Shown here piece by piece: positions 1 through 7,673 of a DNA stretch of 38,302 bases. This DNA is from JBNJEM01 sp051745935. Its GTDB lineage: Bacteria > Planctomycetota > Planctomycetia > Pirellulales > Pirellulaceae. The first letter of the stretch is position 1. Each line of letters starts with the position of its first letter. A model generated the notes under the pieces. That model did no database searches and had not been told where the DNA came from. It was given only the letters and a program-made list of their open reading frames with translations. Location of the stretch: NCBI GenBank assembly GCA_051745935.1, contig JBNJEM010000004.1, positions 1-38,302 of the forward strand, given 5' to 3'. The translations under genes and the position numbers were made by a program.

Positions 1-2
1 TG

Positions 3-74
3 GGCCCCCCTCGCGGCCCACATGTTTTTGTGTCGCATCTTTTTGTCAACTGTCATTTGAGGACAAAAACATGC
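3..74. repeat. Palindromic GACAAAAAGATG-type repeat, copy A
   Basis: This stretch contains repeated ATSTTTTTGTC motifs followed by their reverse complements (GGACAAAAACATG, then GGACAAAAATAT), so it can fold back on itself. The reverse complement of 19698-19772 matches it almost end to end, including the flanking CCCCCTCGCGGC and the central ACTGTCATTT. It is therefore one copy of a dispersed palindromic repeat, and the two copies in the window lie in inverted orientation. No protein is encoded here. Confidence 0.8.
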
Positions 75-426
75 AGGACAAAAATATCACATTTTATCCA
101 AAATATTCAGTGGCTACGCTTCCGCCCTTGAAACACGCTAACTGGTTGTAAATAAACAGCTTACGCTAAAACAGAGCTGGAACATCCGTTCTGGAGCGAA
201 CGTCGGCACGCCATGACGCCCCCTCCGTAGAGTGGATTTGTTGAGAATCCGTGAATCGCGACGCGCGGGCTTGAAAACTGCGGGGGGGGTAATCTGGGAA
301 GCTATGGCGTCACGTTCGTTATTGTCGTCATGACTGTGCCATCGCGCAAGCATTGAATAGCGCAATGGAACTCCGACGCAGTGATTGCTGTCCCTGATAC
401 GTACCTTGACGTTAAGGAGCCAACCC
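75..426. other. Intergenic, no recognisable gene
   Basis: No frame carries a recognisable protein. The only structured part is the continuation of the fold-back repeat to about 90. Immediately before the next entry there is a strong Shine-Dalgarno sequence, AAGGAG at 414-419. Confidence 0.5.
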
Positions 427-546
427 ATGAACAAAACCACTCACGCTTCCATCCCCCACGGACTTTTGGCGGAGACCCAGTTTTGTTACGGGCTGCAAAC
501 CACCCTGGGCACGCGTGGGCTGATCGAAACCCCAAAAATCGGGTAA
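427..546 (+). CDS. Possible 39-residue small protein
   Basis: ATG at 427 lies seven bases after a good Shine-Dalgarno (AAGGAG, 414-419) and opens a 39-codon frame ending TAA at 544-546. The peptide begins MNKTTHASIPHGLL and ends LIETPKIG. It has no signal peptide, membrane segment or motif that I recognise. The call rests only on the ribosome-binding site and spacing. It could equally be a chance ORF or the 5' stub of a decayed gene, since nothing recognisable follows it in any frame. I assign no function. Confidence 0.25.
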   Translation: MNKTTHASIPHGLLAETQFCYGLQTTLGTRGLIETPKIG

Positions 547-975
547 ACTAGACGAACTAGGTTTACCTTATTTGTAGCCGGAAAAGAGAGGGGGCCCTAT
601 TGCATAAGCTATTGTCTTCAATAGACTTACGTTTGCCAGTCGCGGGGGCGGTGCCTTATCCTAGCCGGAACGCTGCATTTAGGTTCGTGCCTAAGTTGTT
701 GTCCTGTCTGTTGTTAGCTCCGATTCGGTTCGCCACGTTTGGATTCGATGACTTTCCGCCGAAGGATCCACGAGAGCCGGAGGGGGCGTGGTGGGAACGG
801 GGGTTGGCCGCGCGTGAGTTTTGATAAACAGGGGGACACGGGCTGGATCGATCGCTTCACGCGTGCTTGTGAAAGCTCAAGAAATCGAACAAAAATCGTG
901 CAGAGACGTGTTATAGGTGGCCCACCGCGATGGGTGTGCCGCCCGTGGCTCGCAGTGCACCACAGCGCAACTTCA
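547..975. other. Intergenic, no recognisable gene
   Basis: I see nothing protein-like here. A perfect small hairpin occurs at 609-624 (CTATTG, loop TCTT, CAATAG). Open frames on both strands have atypical composition and no start signals. The distal part runs into a diverged repeat copy upstream of the ABC permease. Confidence 0.4.
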
Positions 976-1060
976 CACTTCAGGGGGGCCGGGTTTGTCC
1001 GGATGGAACGCTGCTCGACGCGACAACGCACTGGGCGTGGATCGCACGATATCCCCCGGT
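976..1060 (-). repeat. Diverged copy of the ~104-bp dispersed repeat
   Basis: Compared with the copy at 11645-11748 in the same orientation, the left part keeps ACTTCAGG, then GGTTTGTCCGG, then GCTGCTCGACGC, and ends near CGTGGATCG...CCGGT, with the centre apparently deleted. The match is imperfect. The copy lies inside the open frame that runs into the ABC permease from 930, which argues that the upstream in-frame ATG is not the real start of that gene. Confidence 0.35.
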
Positions 1061-1073
1061 TGGAGAGTTTATT

Positions 1074-2930
1074 TTGTTAGGCCCTGTTTTTACTCGCGAG
1101 GCGAAGACCACCCCTCGGCGACCGCGGCATTTTCTCTACCGCACGGTCTACGTGACGGGACTGCTGCTGCTTATGGGCACGGCCTGGCTTCGTGTCACCG
1201 GAACCCAGATCATATTGAACGTGGGAGATATGGCCCATTTTGGGGCGATTCTGTTCCAGATTTTGGCGCTGCTTCAACTTGCCCTGGTGATTTTTTTCTC
1301 GGCGATGGGCGCGGCCAGCAGCGTCTGTCAGGAAAAAGATCGTCGAACGCTCATTTTGTTGTTGCTCACCCGCATGACCAACAGCGAGTTGGTATTGGGG
1401 AAGCTTTTTGCCAGTTTGCTGAACATTTTTTTCATGTTGGCGGCGGCCCTGCCGGTCTTCATGTTGATTACGCTTTTCGGGGGCGTGTCTTTCACGCAAG
1501 TGGCCCGCGTCTTTGGTGTCACGTTAGCGAGTGTATTGGTAGCGGGCAGTTTAGGGTCCACGCTGGCGTTATGGCGTGAGAAGACATTTCAGACGCTGTC
1601 CATGACCGCGCTGACCCTGGTCATGTGGCTGGGCCTTTGGGAGGCGGTCGACGCGGGGGTGGGTGACGGGCAATTGTGGGGGCTCAGCGGTCATGTTTGG
1701 GCGACGATGTTCAGCCCGTTTCGGGCGATGATGGCGGCGGCCCATCCGGCCATGGAGGCGGCTGGAGAGCATCACCCGTGGAGCGGTGAAATTGTTTGGT
1801 ACCTCGTCAATGCCATCGCGGGCACGATCTTGTTGAATCTGCTGGCCATTGCGCGGGTGCGGGTATGGAATCCGTCCCGGGAAGTGCGCCCGGGACAGAT
1901 GGAACAGGAAGAAGGCGAGAGCATTTGGAGCGGGCGTCGCGAGGGGGGGGAAGGGGAAGAGGCGGCCGTTGAGCGAGCGCGTGATCAGCACATTGATGCC
2001 CGCACTCGCAAGCAGGGGGAAGATACGGGGCGGCGCGTGTGGGACAATCCGATCTTATGGCGCGAGGTTTGTACGTGGGCGTATGGTCGCAAAGTTCTGA
2101 TCATCCGTTTGGTCTATTTGCTGTTATTCGCCATGGCTTGGACCGCGATCCATTGGGCGGTGCAGGCCGAGTTGGCGGCGGGGCCGCGTGATGAATTCGA
2201 GCGATTCCTGCCGGCTGGAACCCTTCCCTTTGCATTGTTTGGCTTGGTCAGTCTCGTGATTGTCAATGCCTTGGCCGTGACCTCGATCACCAATGAACGG
2301 GATGGGCAGGCCCTGGATTTGCTCTTGGTCACGGATTTGTCGCCTCGCGAATTCGTGTTGGGGAAACTGGGTGGGGTTTTTTGGGTCACGAAGGAAATGA
2401 TCTTGCTGCCCATGTTTTTCTGTGTTTACCTGTTGGGTTACGGGGCCATCGATTTCGAGAATTTCTGCTTTCTCTTGGGTGGCTTGATGACGATGGACAT
2501 CTTCGCGGCCTCTCTGGGAATCCATTGTGGCATGACGTACGCGAACTCGCGCAACGCCATTGGCGTGAGTTTGGGGACGGTTTTCTTTTTATTCTTGGGA
2601 GTCGCCACATGCATAATCATGATGGTTAAGTTCAGCGGAAGTTTTCATAATCAGCTGCCGCCGTTCCTGGCATCGATTCTTGGCGGCGGGGTGGGGCTGT
2701 ATGTCGCGTTGGGGATTCGCAATCCGTCGCCAGCGATCACGCTGGCTTCCCTGACCCTTCCCTTTGCCACTTTTTTCGCGATTACCAGTTTCCTTTTGCG
2801 CGATCAAGAAATGACGGTATTCTTGGTGGTGGCTCTAGCTTATGGCTTTGCCACCGCCGCGATGCTCGTGCCGGCCGTATATGAGTTTGATATCGCCATG
2901 GGGCGGACCAAGTCGGGGGGCGATGAATAG
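1074..2930 (+). CDS. ABC-2 type transporter permease, two-module membrane protein
   Basis: This is a 618-residue polytopic membrane protein with two halves of similar design. Each half starts with a short cytoplasmic segment (GPVFTREA in the first, NPILWREV in the second) followed by hydrophobic helices. Each has an ERDGQALDLLLVTDL-like stretch (EKDRRTLILLLLTRM in the first half), typical of ABC-2 permeases of the planctomycete duplicated type. A charged linker rich in E, R and G separates the halves. The start chosen is TTG 1074, six bases after GGAGAG (1062-1067). The frame is open back to 930, but that extension overlaps repeat DNA. Family members work with a separate ATPase in export; none is encoded next to it here, so substrate and partner are unknown. 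Confidence 0.85.
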   Translation: MLGPVFTREAKTTPRRPRHFLYRTVYVTGLLLLMGTAWLRVTGTQIILNVGDMAHFGAILFQILALLQLALVIFFSAMGAASSVCQEKDRRTLILLLLTRMTNSELVLGKLFASLLNIFFMLAAALPVFMLITLFGGVSFTQVARVFGVTLASVLVAGSLGSTLALWREKTFQTLSMTALTLVMWLGLWEAVDAGVGDGQLWGLSGHVWATMFSPFRAMMAAAHPAMEAAGEHHPWSGEIVWYLVNAIAGTILLNLLAIARVRVWNPSREVRPGQMEQEEGESIWSGRREGGEGEEAAVERARDQHIDARTRKQGEDTGRRVWDNPILWREVCTWAYGRKVLIIRLVYLLLFAMAWTAIHWAVQAELAAGPRDEFERFLPAGTLPFALFGLVSLVIVNALAVTSITNERDGQALDLLLVTDLSPREFVLGKLGGVFWVTKEMILLPMFFCVYLLGYGAIDFENFCFLLGGLMTMDIFAASLGIHCGMTYANSRNAIGVSLGTVFFLFLGVATCIIMMVKFSGSFHNQLPPFLASILGGGVGLYVALGIRNPSPAITLASLTLPFATFFAITSFLLRDQEMTVFLVVALAYGFATAAMLVPAVYEFDIAMGRTKSGGDE

Positions 2931-3096
2931 GCTCCGGTGGTTGCCATGCCGGTGGCGAGAGGACGTGTTCGCCGGGAATCGAAGCCACGCGAGGATGGGC
3001 TTCGGGGTGGCCGGTTCAAACGGAAGCAGTCCAACCGACCGCGATGTAATCGGGGATTTCAGCTCCGTCGCCCGTGTGTTTTGAGGATTGTGTCTC

Positions 3097-4362
3097 TTGG
3101 ATGTACTGATTGACATGTTCCCTTGGCTGTGCGCCATGGCGGTCCTTATTGGTTGCTCGGCATTCTTCTCCGGCAGTGAAGCCGCGCTTTTTTATCTCCA
3201 TTGGGACGATCGCCGCGAACTGGCCGCCGGCGGACGATCACAGCGGGCGGCGGCGGAGCTGTTAAAGGCGCCCGACCGTTTACTCTCGGCCGTGTTGCTC
3301 TGGAATCTGGCCACCAACATGACTTACTTCGGGTTCTCGTCAATCGTGGCCTTGCGGTTTGAAGAAGCACGTGGTGGCGTTCAGGCTGTAACGTTCTCGG
3401 TTGGGGCCATGCTTACCCTCATTTTTCTGAGTGAAATGCTGCCCAAGAGTATTGCCGTGTTGAGTGCGCGGCGGGTTTCCGGAATGGTCGGCATCCCGTT
3501 GGCCGCCGCGGTCCGCGTGCTCGATCCCGCCATGCCCCTGCTCGGCGAGGTCAGTTTACTTTCCCGGCGTTTGATCTGGCCTGGCTTTCAGTCGGAGCAG
3601 CATCTGAACGTGAATGATTTGGCGCGAGCGGTGGAGCTCTCGCGAGCCGACACGACGCTGATGGAGCAAGAGCGGACCACGCTGCGCAACATCGTGATGT
3701 TGTCTGATATTCGCGCGGAGGAATGGATGCGGCCCCGGACTCAGTTCGTGACCTTTCAAGCTCCCGTGTCACTCGGCGACCTAGAGGGGAACATTCCACC
3801 CAGTGGATATTTGCTGGTAACCGAGCCGGACCATGAAGACATCGTCTCGGCGATCAACCTGACCACGTTGGCGGACGTACCCGCCGAGAATCTCCAGCGC
3901 CACGCCAAGCCGGTCACGTGCATTCCCTGGTGCGCCACGGTGGCGGACGTCTTGCAGCAGCTGCAAGAGGAGAACAGCGAGGTGGCGGTGGTGGTCAACG
4001 AATACGGCGAAACCATCGGGATCATGACCCGTGTCGACATCCTGGGCGCCTTGTTCCACGAAAACCCGAGTCGCACCGTTCGATTGCTCGACCAGCAACC
4101 GATCGCGGAAGTGGCGGAGGGCGTTTGGCATCTGACCGGGATGACCAGCGTGCGGCGATTGCAACGGTACTTTCAAACCGAGTTACCGGAAACCACGAGC
4201 ATCACGGTGGGCGGCATCATTCAAGACGCGCTGCGGCGACTGGCTCAAGAAGGGGACGAAGTGGACTGGAACGGCTTCCACTTTCGGGTATTGGAAGCCC
4301 CTCGTCGCGGCCAGCTGTTGATCGAACTTTCCCGCGTGCCCGGCGAGGAGGAACAGCCATGA
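3097..4362 (+). CDS. CNNM/CBS/CorC_HlyC membrane protein (hemolysin-C / magnesium-efflux family)
   Basis: The domain order is typical of the family. An N-terminal CNNM (DUF21) membrane domain spans roughly residues 5-170, with the signature SAFFSGSEAALF and a later SEMLPKS. A CBS pair follows at about 200-320 (VAVVVNEYGETIGIMTRVDIL is the second CBS). A CorC_HlyC domain runs from about 335 to the end (GVWHLTGMTSVRRLQRYF...DEVDWNGFHFRVLE). Relatives are linked to Mg2+/Co2+ or Na+ transport and sense nucleotides through CBS; the substrate here is unknown. TTG 3097 is preferred because AGGA at 3084-3087 lies nine bases upstream; TTG 3088 and ATG 3115 are alternatives. The stop overlaps the next start (ATGA), so the two genes are coupled. 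Confidence 0.9.
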   Translation: MDVLIDMFPWLCAMAVLIGCSAFFSGSEAALFYLHWDDRRELAAGGRSQRAAAELLKAPDRLLSAVLLWNLATNMTYFGFSSIVALRFEEARGGVQAVTFSVGAMLTLIFLSEMLPKSIAVLSARRVSGMVGIPLAAAVRVLDPAMPLLGEVSLLSRRLIWPGFQSEQHLNVNDLARAVELSRADTTLMEQERTTLRNIVMLSDIRAEEWMRPRTQFVTFQAPVSLGDLEGNIPPSGYLLVTEPDHEDIVSAINLTTLADVPAENLQRHAKPVTCIPWCATVADVLQQLQEENSEVAVVVNEYGETIGIMTRVDILGALFHENPSRTVRLLDQQPIAEVAEGVWHLTGMTSVRRLQRYFQTELPETTSITVGGIIQDALRRLAQEGDEVDWNGFHFRVLEAPRRGQLLIELSRVPGEEEQP

Positions 4363-5342
4363 TCTGGTTCATCCTTCCACTGCTCGCCGCGGGCGTCATC
4401 CTCAGCGCGCTCTTTAGCGGTAGTGAAACCGGGTTTTACCGGGTCATCCGGATCCGATTACTATTGGACGGCTTGGGAGGCGACTCTCTTTCCCGCATGC
4501 TATTGAGGTTGACAAACCAGCCTCCATTATTTGTCGCGACCACGCTGATTGGCAATAACGTCGCCAATTACATCACCTCCCTGGCCATCGTGCTCGCCGC
4601 CCAGACCCTCTTTTCCGGCTCCCAGGTGGCCGAGACATTGGCCCCCCTGCTCCTCTCACCCGTGATTTTCGTCTATTGCGAATTACTTCCCAAACAGCTT
4701 TTCTTCTACGCGCCCAACCGCTTGTTACATCTCAGCGGCACGGTATTGCTCCTGTGCGCGGTGCTCTTCGCGCCCGTCGCGCTGCTCTTGTGGGGATTCG
4801 GGTGGCTGCTGGAAAAACTGTTGGGAGAGCCTCCGTTGCGCGTCCAGCTCGCATTGGCCAGCAAAGAACTGCAGCACGTGCTGCTCGAAGGCAAGAAGGC
4901 GGGAATCCTTCACACCGCCCAGCATAACTTGGCTCACCAATTATTCACGCATGGTTCCCAGAATATCAGCCGACTCGCAACCCCCATGAACCGGGTCGAG
5001 TCCGTGCCGCTCGGCGCGACCACTAGTGACGCACTGAACTTGGCTTCCCGCCAACGCTCAGCGGTCGTTCCCGTGCGCGAACGGAACGGCCACGAACTGG
5101 TGGGGTATGTTCGAGTGATCGACTTGAAGCTGGCCGCTGCCGACGTCGTGGAAATGCCACGGCCTTTCCCGCGGCTATCACGAAGTGCATCCCGCCTCGG
5201 AGCGATCGTTCAAATGCAAGAAGCCAAGGCGGATGTGGGCTTGGTGGAAGACATTACCGGAAAGGCCGTCGGTTTGCTCTTCGCCAACCGCTTGACCGAA
5301 CAGTTTCTCCCGGGCAAACCGTTTGTCTCCGGAAGAAAGTAG
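4359..5342 (+). CDS. CNNM/CBS-domain membrane protein, second of a coupled pair
   Basis: This 327-residue protein has a CNNM membrane domain with the signature SALFSGSETGFY near the N-terminus, IGNNVANY, and CELLPKQ at about residue 108. Its CBS-like pair lies around residues 210-310 (HELVGYVRVIDL; AVGLLFANRLTE). The CorC_HlyC tail of its upstream neighbour is missing, which is normal for some pairs. ATG 4359 overlaps the preceding stop by four bases and follows GAGGAGG (4344-4350), so translation is coupled. Two unequal CNNM proteins in one operon probably act together, perhaps as a heterodimer; that is inference. Confidence 0.88.
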   Translation: MIWFILPLLAAGVILSALFSGSETGFYRVIRIRLLLDGLGGDSLSRMLLRLTNQPPLFVATTLIGNNVANYITSLAIVLAAQTLFSGSQVAETLAPLLLSPVIFVYCELLPKQLFFYAPNRLLHLSGTVLLLCAVLFAPVALLLWGFGWLLEKLLGEPPLRVQLALASKELQHVLLEGKKAGILHTAQHNLAHQLFTHGSQNISRLATPMNRVESVPLGATTSDALNLASRQRSAVVPVRERNGHELVGYVRVIDLKLAAADVVEMPRPFPRLSRSASRLGAIVQMQEAKADVGLVEDITGKAVGLLFANRLTEQFLPGKPFVSGRK

Positions 5343-5363
5343 TCTCGGTTGGAATCTCGACAT

Positions 5364-5389
5364 GGGCGGATGCCGGCGGGCATCCGCCC
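5364..5389 (+). terminator. Strong hairpin after the CNNM operon
   Basis: A perfect 11-bp stem, GGGCGGATGCC / GGCATCCGCCC, closes a GGCG loop 21 bases after the stop at 5342. No T-run follows, so it is either a transcript 3'-end stabiliser or a weak or Rho-assisted terminator. Confidence 0.4.
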
Positions 5390-5469
5390 GGAAACCGGAC
5401 GAATAAAAACTCCGAGGGAGCACCAATGCCAGCCCCAAGCCGCTTCGGCGGAGTAGGGATACCCAAAAC

Positions 5470-5718
5470 TCAATCTCGCGAGTACCCGAGCGACTGGATC
5501 ACGATCAGCATCTCCTCGTAAGTGATAAAACGCCGACGATGGCGAAGCTTGTACTCGTCAATGGCAACCGCCAGTTCCCGAGCGTCGGGCGAGAGCTCAT
5601 GGTGGCTGTTCGAAAACTGCCGTCTTTCAACGCCAGGGGGCGTGGCCACCGTGTTGGGATCACGACGGTCAACAAGAGGGCGAGCCGTGGCGGAATCAGT
5701 CGATAGTTGCGTCATCAT
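5470..5718 (-). CDS. Conserved small protein, function unknown (planctomycete type)
   Basis: This is an 82-residue soluble protein with no signal peptide. The N-terminal third is polar and low in structure. The C-terminal half (RELAVAIDEYKLRHRRRFI followed by TYEEMLIVIQSLGY) looks like a compact helical domain. I recognise the pattern of an ELAxAIDxYK helix, basic residues, then EEML and SLGY at the C-terminus from small planctomycete proteins of unknown function. AAGG just upstream of 5718 could serve as ribosome-binding site; a second ATG follows at 5715. It stands alone on the minus strand, convergent with the CNNM operon. I do not know its role. Confidence 0.7.
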   Translation of the reverse strand: MMTQLSTDSATARPLVDRRDPNTVATPPGVERRQFSNSHHELSPDARELAVAIDEYKLRHRRRFITYEEMLIVIQSLGYSRD

Positions 5719-6086
5719 ACACCTTTGACAAGAGACTGTGGTTGCTCCAAAACGTCCCGCCGAGTGCCGACGCGCGGAGCCAAGAAAACGTAGACTGCAA
5801 AACCGGCAGAGTCAAACCCGTAACCACTTGTTCCCCAAAAAGTCGCCACTCTTTTCCCGCGGGGAAGGGTCAAATCAACGATCGCGATTATGCAACACCC
5901 GTGCGAGCGAGTCGCGGAAATCGAAACCGAGCCTTGAACATCACTTCAGTCTTGACAAATCCCATCGCGTGATGGGTCATTCGTCCTTCGTCCGTTGTAT
6001 TCGTCATTCGTGCTTCGCCCTTCGTCATTCCCCCATGGGATGAGGTGGGTTACCCTTCCATCGCTAGTCCCCATCCCCGTCATCGC
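5719..6086. other. Intergenic with low-complexity CATTCGTC repeats
   Basis: No gene is recognisable. A small hairpin (CCCATCGCGTGATGGG) near 5959-5974 is followed at about 5977-6030 by imperfect repeats of ATTCGTCCTTCGTC type. The same low-complexity motif recurs at about 33673-33690 next to a 16-bp minisatellite. Confidence 0.5.
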
Positions 6087-7070
6087 TCATTCCCGCACCT
6101 CTGCCACGCGAGGCCTCTCATCCAAAACCCCGCGCAACCGGGTCGCGTGCGGATGGTGGGGGTCCAATTGCATCGCTCGATCCAGCACGGTTCGGGCCGC
6201 TCGGTGCTCGCCCGCCAAATAGTGTGAATTGGCCAAGCGGAAGAGCAAATCCGCGCCGTGTAGCCCTCGCGACTCCGCTGTCGCCAAATGCCGCACCGCT
6301 CGCGAGTGCCGTCCCAAGGCGGCCAACGCCACTCCCTGCCAATAGTGCAGCTCGGCGGGCTCTTCCCCAGGCGGGTACGTGTCAGCCAATGCATGCAACG
6401 TCGCCAACGCCCGCTGGGGGCGTCCCTCGAGCTGATATCCGCGGGCGACCGCCATGCGGACTTCCGGATAGTCGGGTTGGATACTCAAGGCCCGATGGTA
6501 AGACGCCAACGCCTCTCGCCATTTCCCTTGTTGCTGGAGAATGTCGCCCTGTAAGCGGTAGGCGACCGCCGATTCTCGGCCGGACTCGATGGCCCGTTGA
6601 ACGAGCTGATGTGCGCGATGCAAATCGCCTTGAGCCAAGTACATTTCCCCCAACCGAACCTTCAGTTCCGGCGCGTCGCCGGACAGTCGCACGGCCTCCT
6701 TCTGGTGCTGGATGGCCGCTTCACGTCGCCCTAAATTCCATAATGTCTCGGCATACCGGGCTCGTACCCGCTCGTCGACGGCACAAACGTCCACCGCCTC
6801 CGAGTAGTATCGCTCAGCTCGCTTCCAATCGCCGGAATGGAAGGCATCGGCGCCCTGGCGGGCGATTTGGCGAGCTAAAACCACATCATCACGACCGTAG
6901 CGTCCGCCCAACGTACTGCACCCTCCTTGACTGACCAGCATCCAGCCACACATCCCAAGCAGGACAGCGCTGACAACCGCCCTGCCCTGGACGCGCGCGC
7001 CGTCCCGCGCGCCCCCTGAAGGGCCAGCAGAGAGTCGGCGCCAAGTTAAGAGCCAGAGCTGCTGATCCAT
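6087..7070 (-). CDS. Tetratricopeptide-repeat lipoprotein
   Basis: This is a 327-residue protein. After a long basic N-terminus comes a hydrophobic segment (VVSAVLLGMCGWMLVSQGG) ending at a cysteine, consistent with a lipoprotein signal. The rest is TPR: about seven 34-residue helix pairs, recognisable from DAFHSGDWKRAERYYSEAV, YAETLWNLGRREAAIQHQ, LGEMYLAQGDLHRAHQLV and ALASYHRALSIQPDYPEVR. TPR proteins are interaction scaffolds; no enzyme domain is present. ATG 7070 was chosen because the open frame continuing to 7160 is made of a dispersed repeat. AAGG upstream of 7070 is a plausible ribosome-binding site. The gene stands alone; its partner is unknown. Confidence 0.85.
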   Translation of the reverse strand: MDQQLWLLTWRRLSAGPSGGARDGARVQGRAVVSAVLLGMCGWMLVSQGGCSTLGGRYGRDDVVLARQIARQGADAFHSGDWKRAERYYSEAVDVCAVDERVRARYAETLWNLGRREAAIQHQKEAVRLSGDAPELKVRLGEMYLAQGDLHRAHQLVQRAIESGRESAVAYRLQGDILQQQGKWREALASYHRALSIQPDYPEVRMAVARGYQLEGRPQRALATLHALADTYPPGEEPAELHYWQGVALAALGRHSRAVRHLATAESRGLHGADLLFRLANSHYLAGEHRAARTVLDRAMQLDPHHPHATRLRGVLDERPRVAEVRE

Positions 7071-7105
7071 TACGCGAGCCTTACCACACACGACAACAGG
7101 CTGAC

Positions 7106-7163
7106 TATACCGGTCGCGGATCACTTTGTCCGCCGCGAGTTGCCAGCCAGGGAAATCCATCCT
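7106..7163 (+). repeat. Deletion derivative of the ~104-bp dispersed repeat
   Basis: The sequence starts TATACCGGTCGCGGAT and runs through CCGCCGCGAGT like the full copies. It then jumps to CCAGGGAAATCC...CTG, which corresponds to the other end. About 45-50 bp of the centre are missing. It sits immediately upstream of the TPR gene start. Confidence 0.65.
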
Positions 7164-7401
7164 GTCGCGGCCGTTTCCGTTGGCCGCCGGGCGGGCTGGA
7201 AACGCTTGACTACCGCTTTTCGCCGAGAGCGTGTATCGGAATCACCGTCATAAAACGATTTGGCGCTTCGCCCCCCACTCGACGCGACTTGACCGGAACG
7301 ACTCGATCGGACCGCGCGCGGGCCGAAAACACCCCGCGAACCGTACCAAATCGCCGCAAAGTCATCAATAACGAACCGAGTGAATTGCCACTAATGCGAT
7401 A

Positions 7402-7652
7402 GTAGGCACGTGCCGCTACACGGCCTGGACACGCAAGGCCCGCATGGATGCCACGGGCTTGTCCCGTGGTGGTTCACGCTCGCCGCTACACACCGGCCAG
7501 ACACACCACTCCTGCCGGTCGGTAGCGTGGAACGTAATGGACCACGGGACAAGCCCGTGGCATCCGCACCTCGAAAAGCCTTTCCTCAATATGTGCAACG
7601 AACGTGCGAACGCCCGCGGACATCAGTCAGTCTTTTGCCCGTGAACGGTTAC
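7402..7652. mobile_element. MITE-like composite element with paired REP units, copy 1
   Basis: The core holds two inverted REP-like units. The left hairpin CCACGGGCTTGTCCCGTGG is at 7451-7469, with CTAC (GTAG on the other strand) at 7486-7489. The right unit has GTAG at 7522-7525 and hairpin CCACGGGACAAGCCCGTGG at 7542-7560. In both units exactly 16 bases separate GTAG from the hairpin. Flanks GGCCTGGACACGCAAGGCCC and a right arm ending CCCGTGAACGGTTAC (7638-7652) match the copy at 29307-29548. The left end (GTAG at 7402) is degenerate. It lies just past the end of the HzsA-like gene. Confidence 0.85.
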
Positions 7653-7673
7653 GCGTGAATCACGCCGGGATAC

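Noticed and set aside
930..1073. Upstream ATG extending the ABC permease by 48 residues
   Set aside because: The extension overlaps a diverged dispersed repeat and has no ribosome-binding site, whereas TTG 1074 has GGAGAG at six bases and gives the usual GPVFTREA start.
7071..7160. Upstream ATG extending the TPR lipoprotein
   Set aside because: The added 30 residues are translated repeat sequence (7106-7163) and would place the lipoprotein signal far from the N-terminus.
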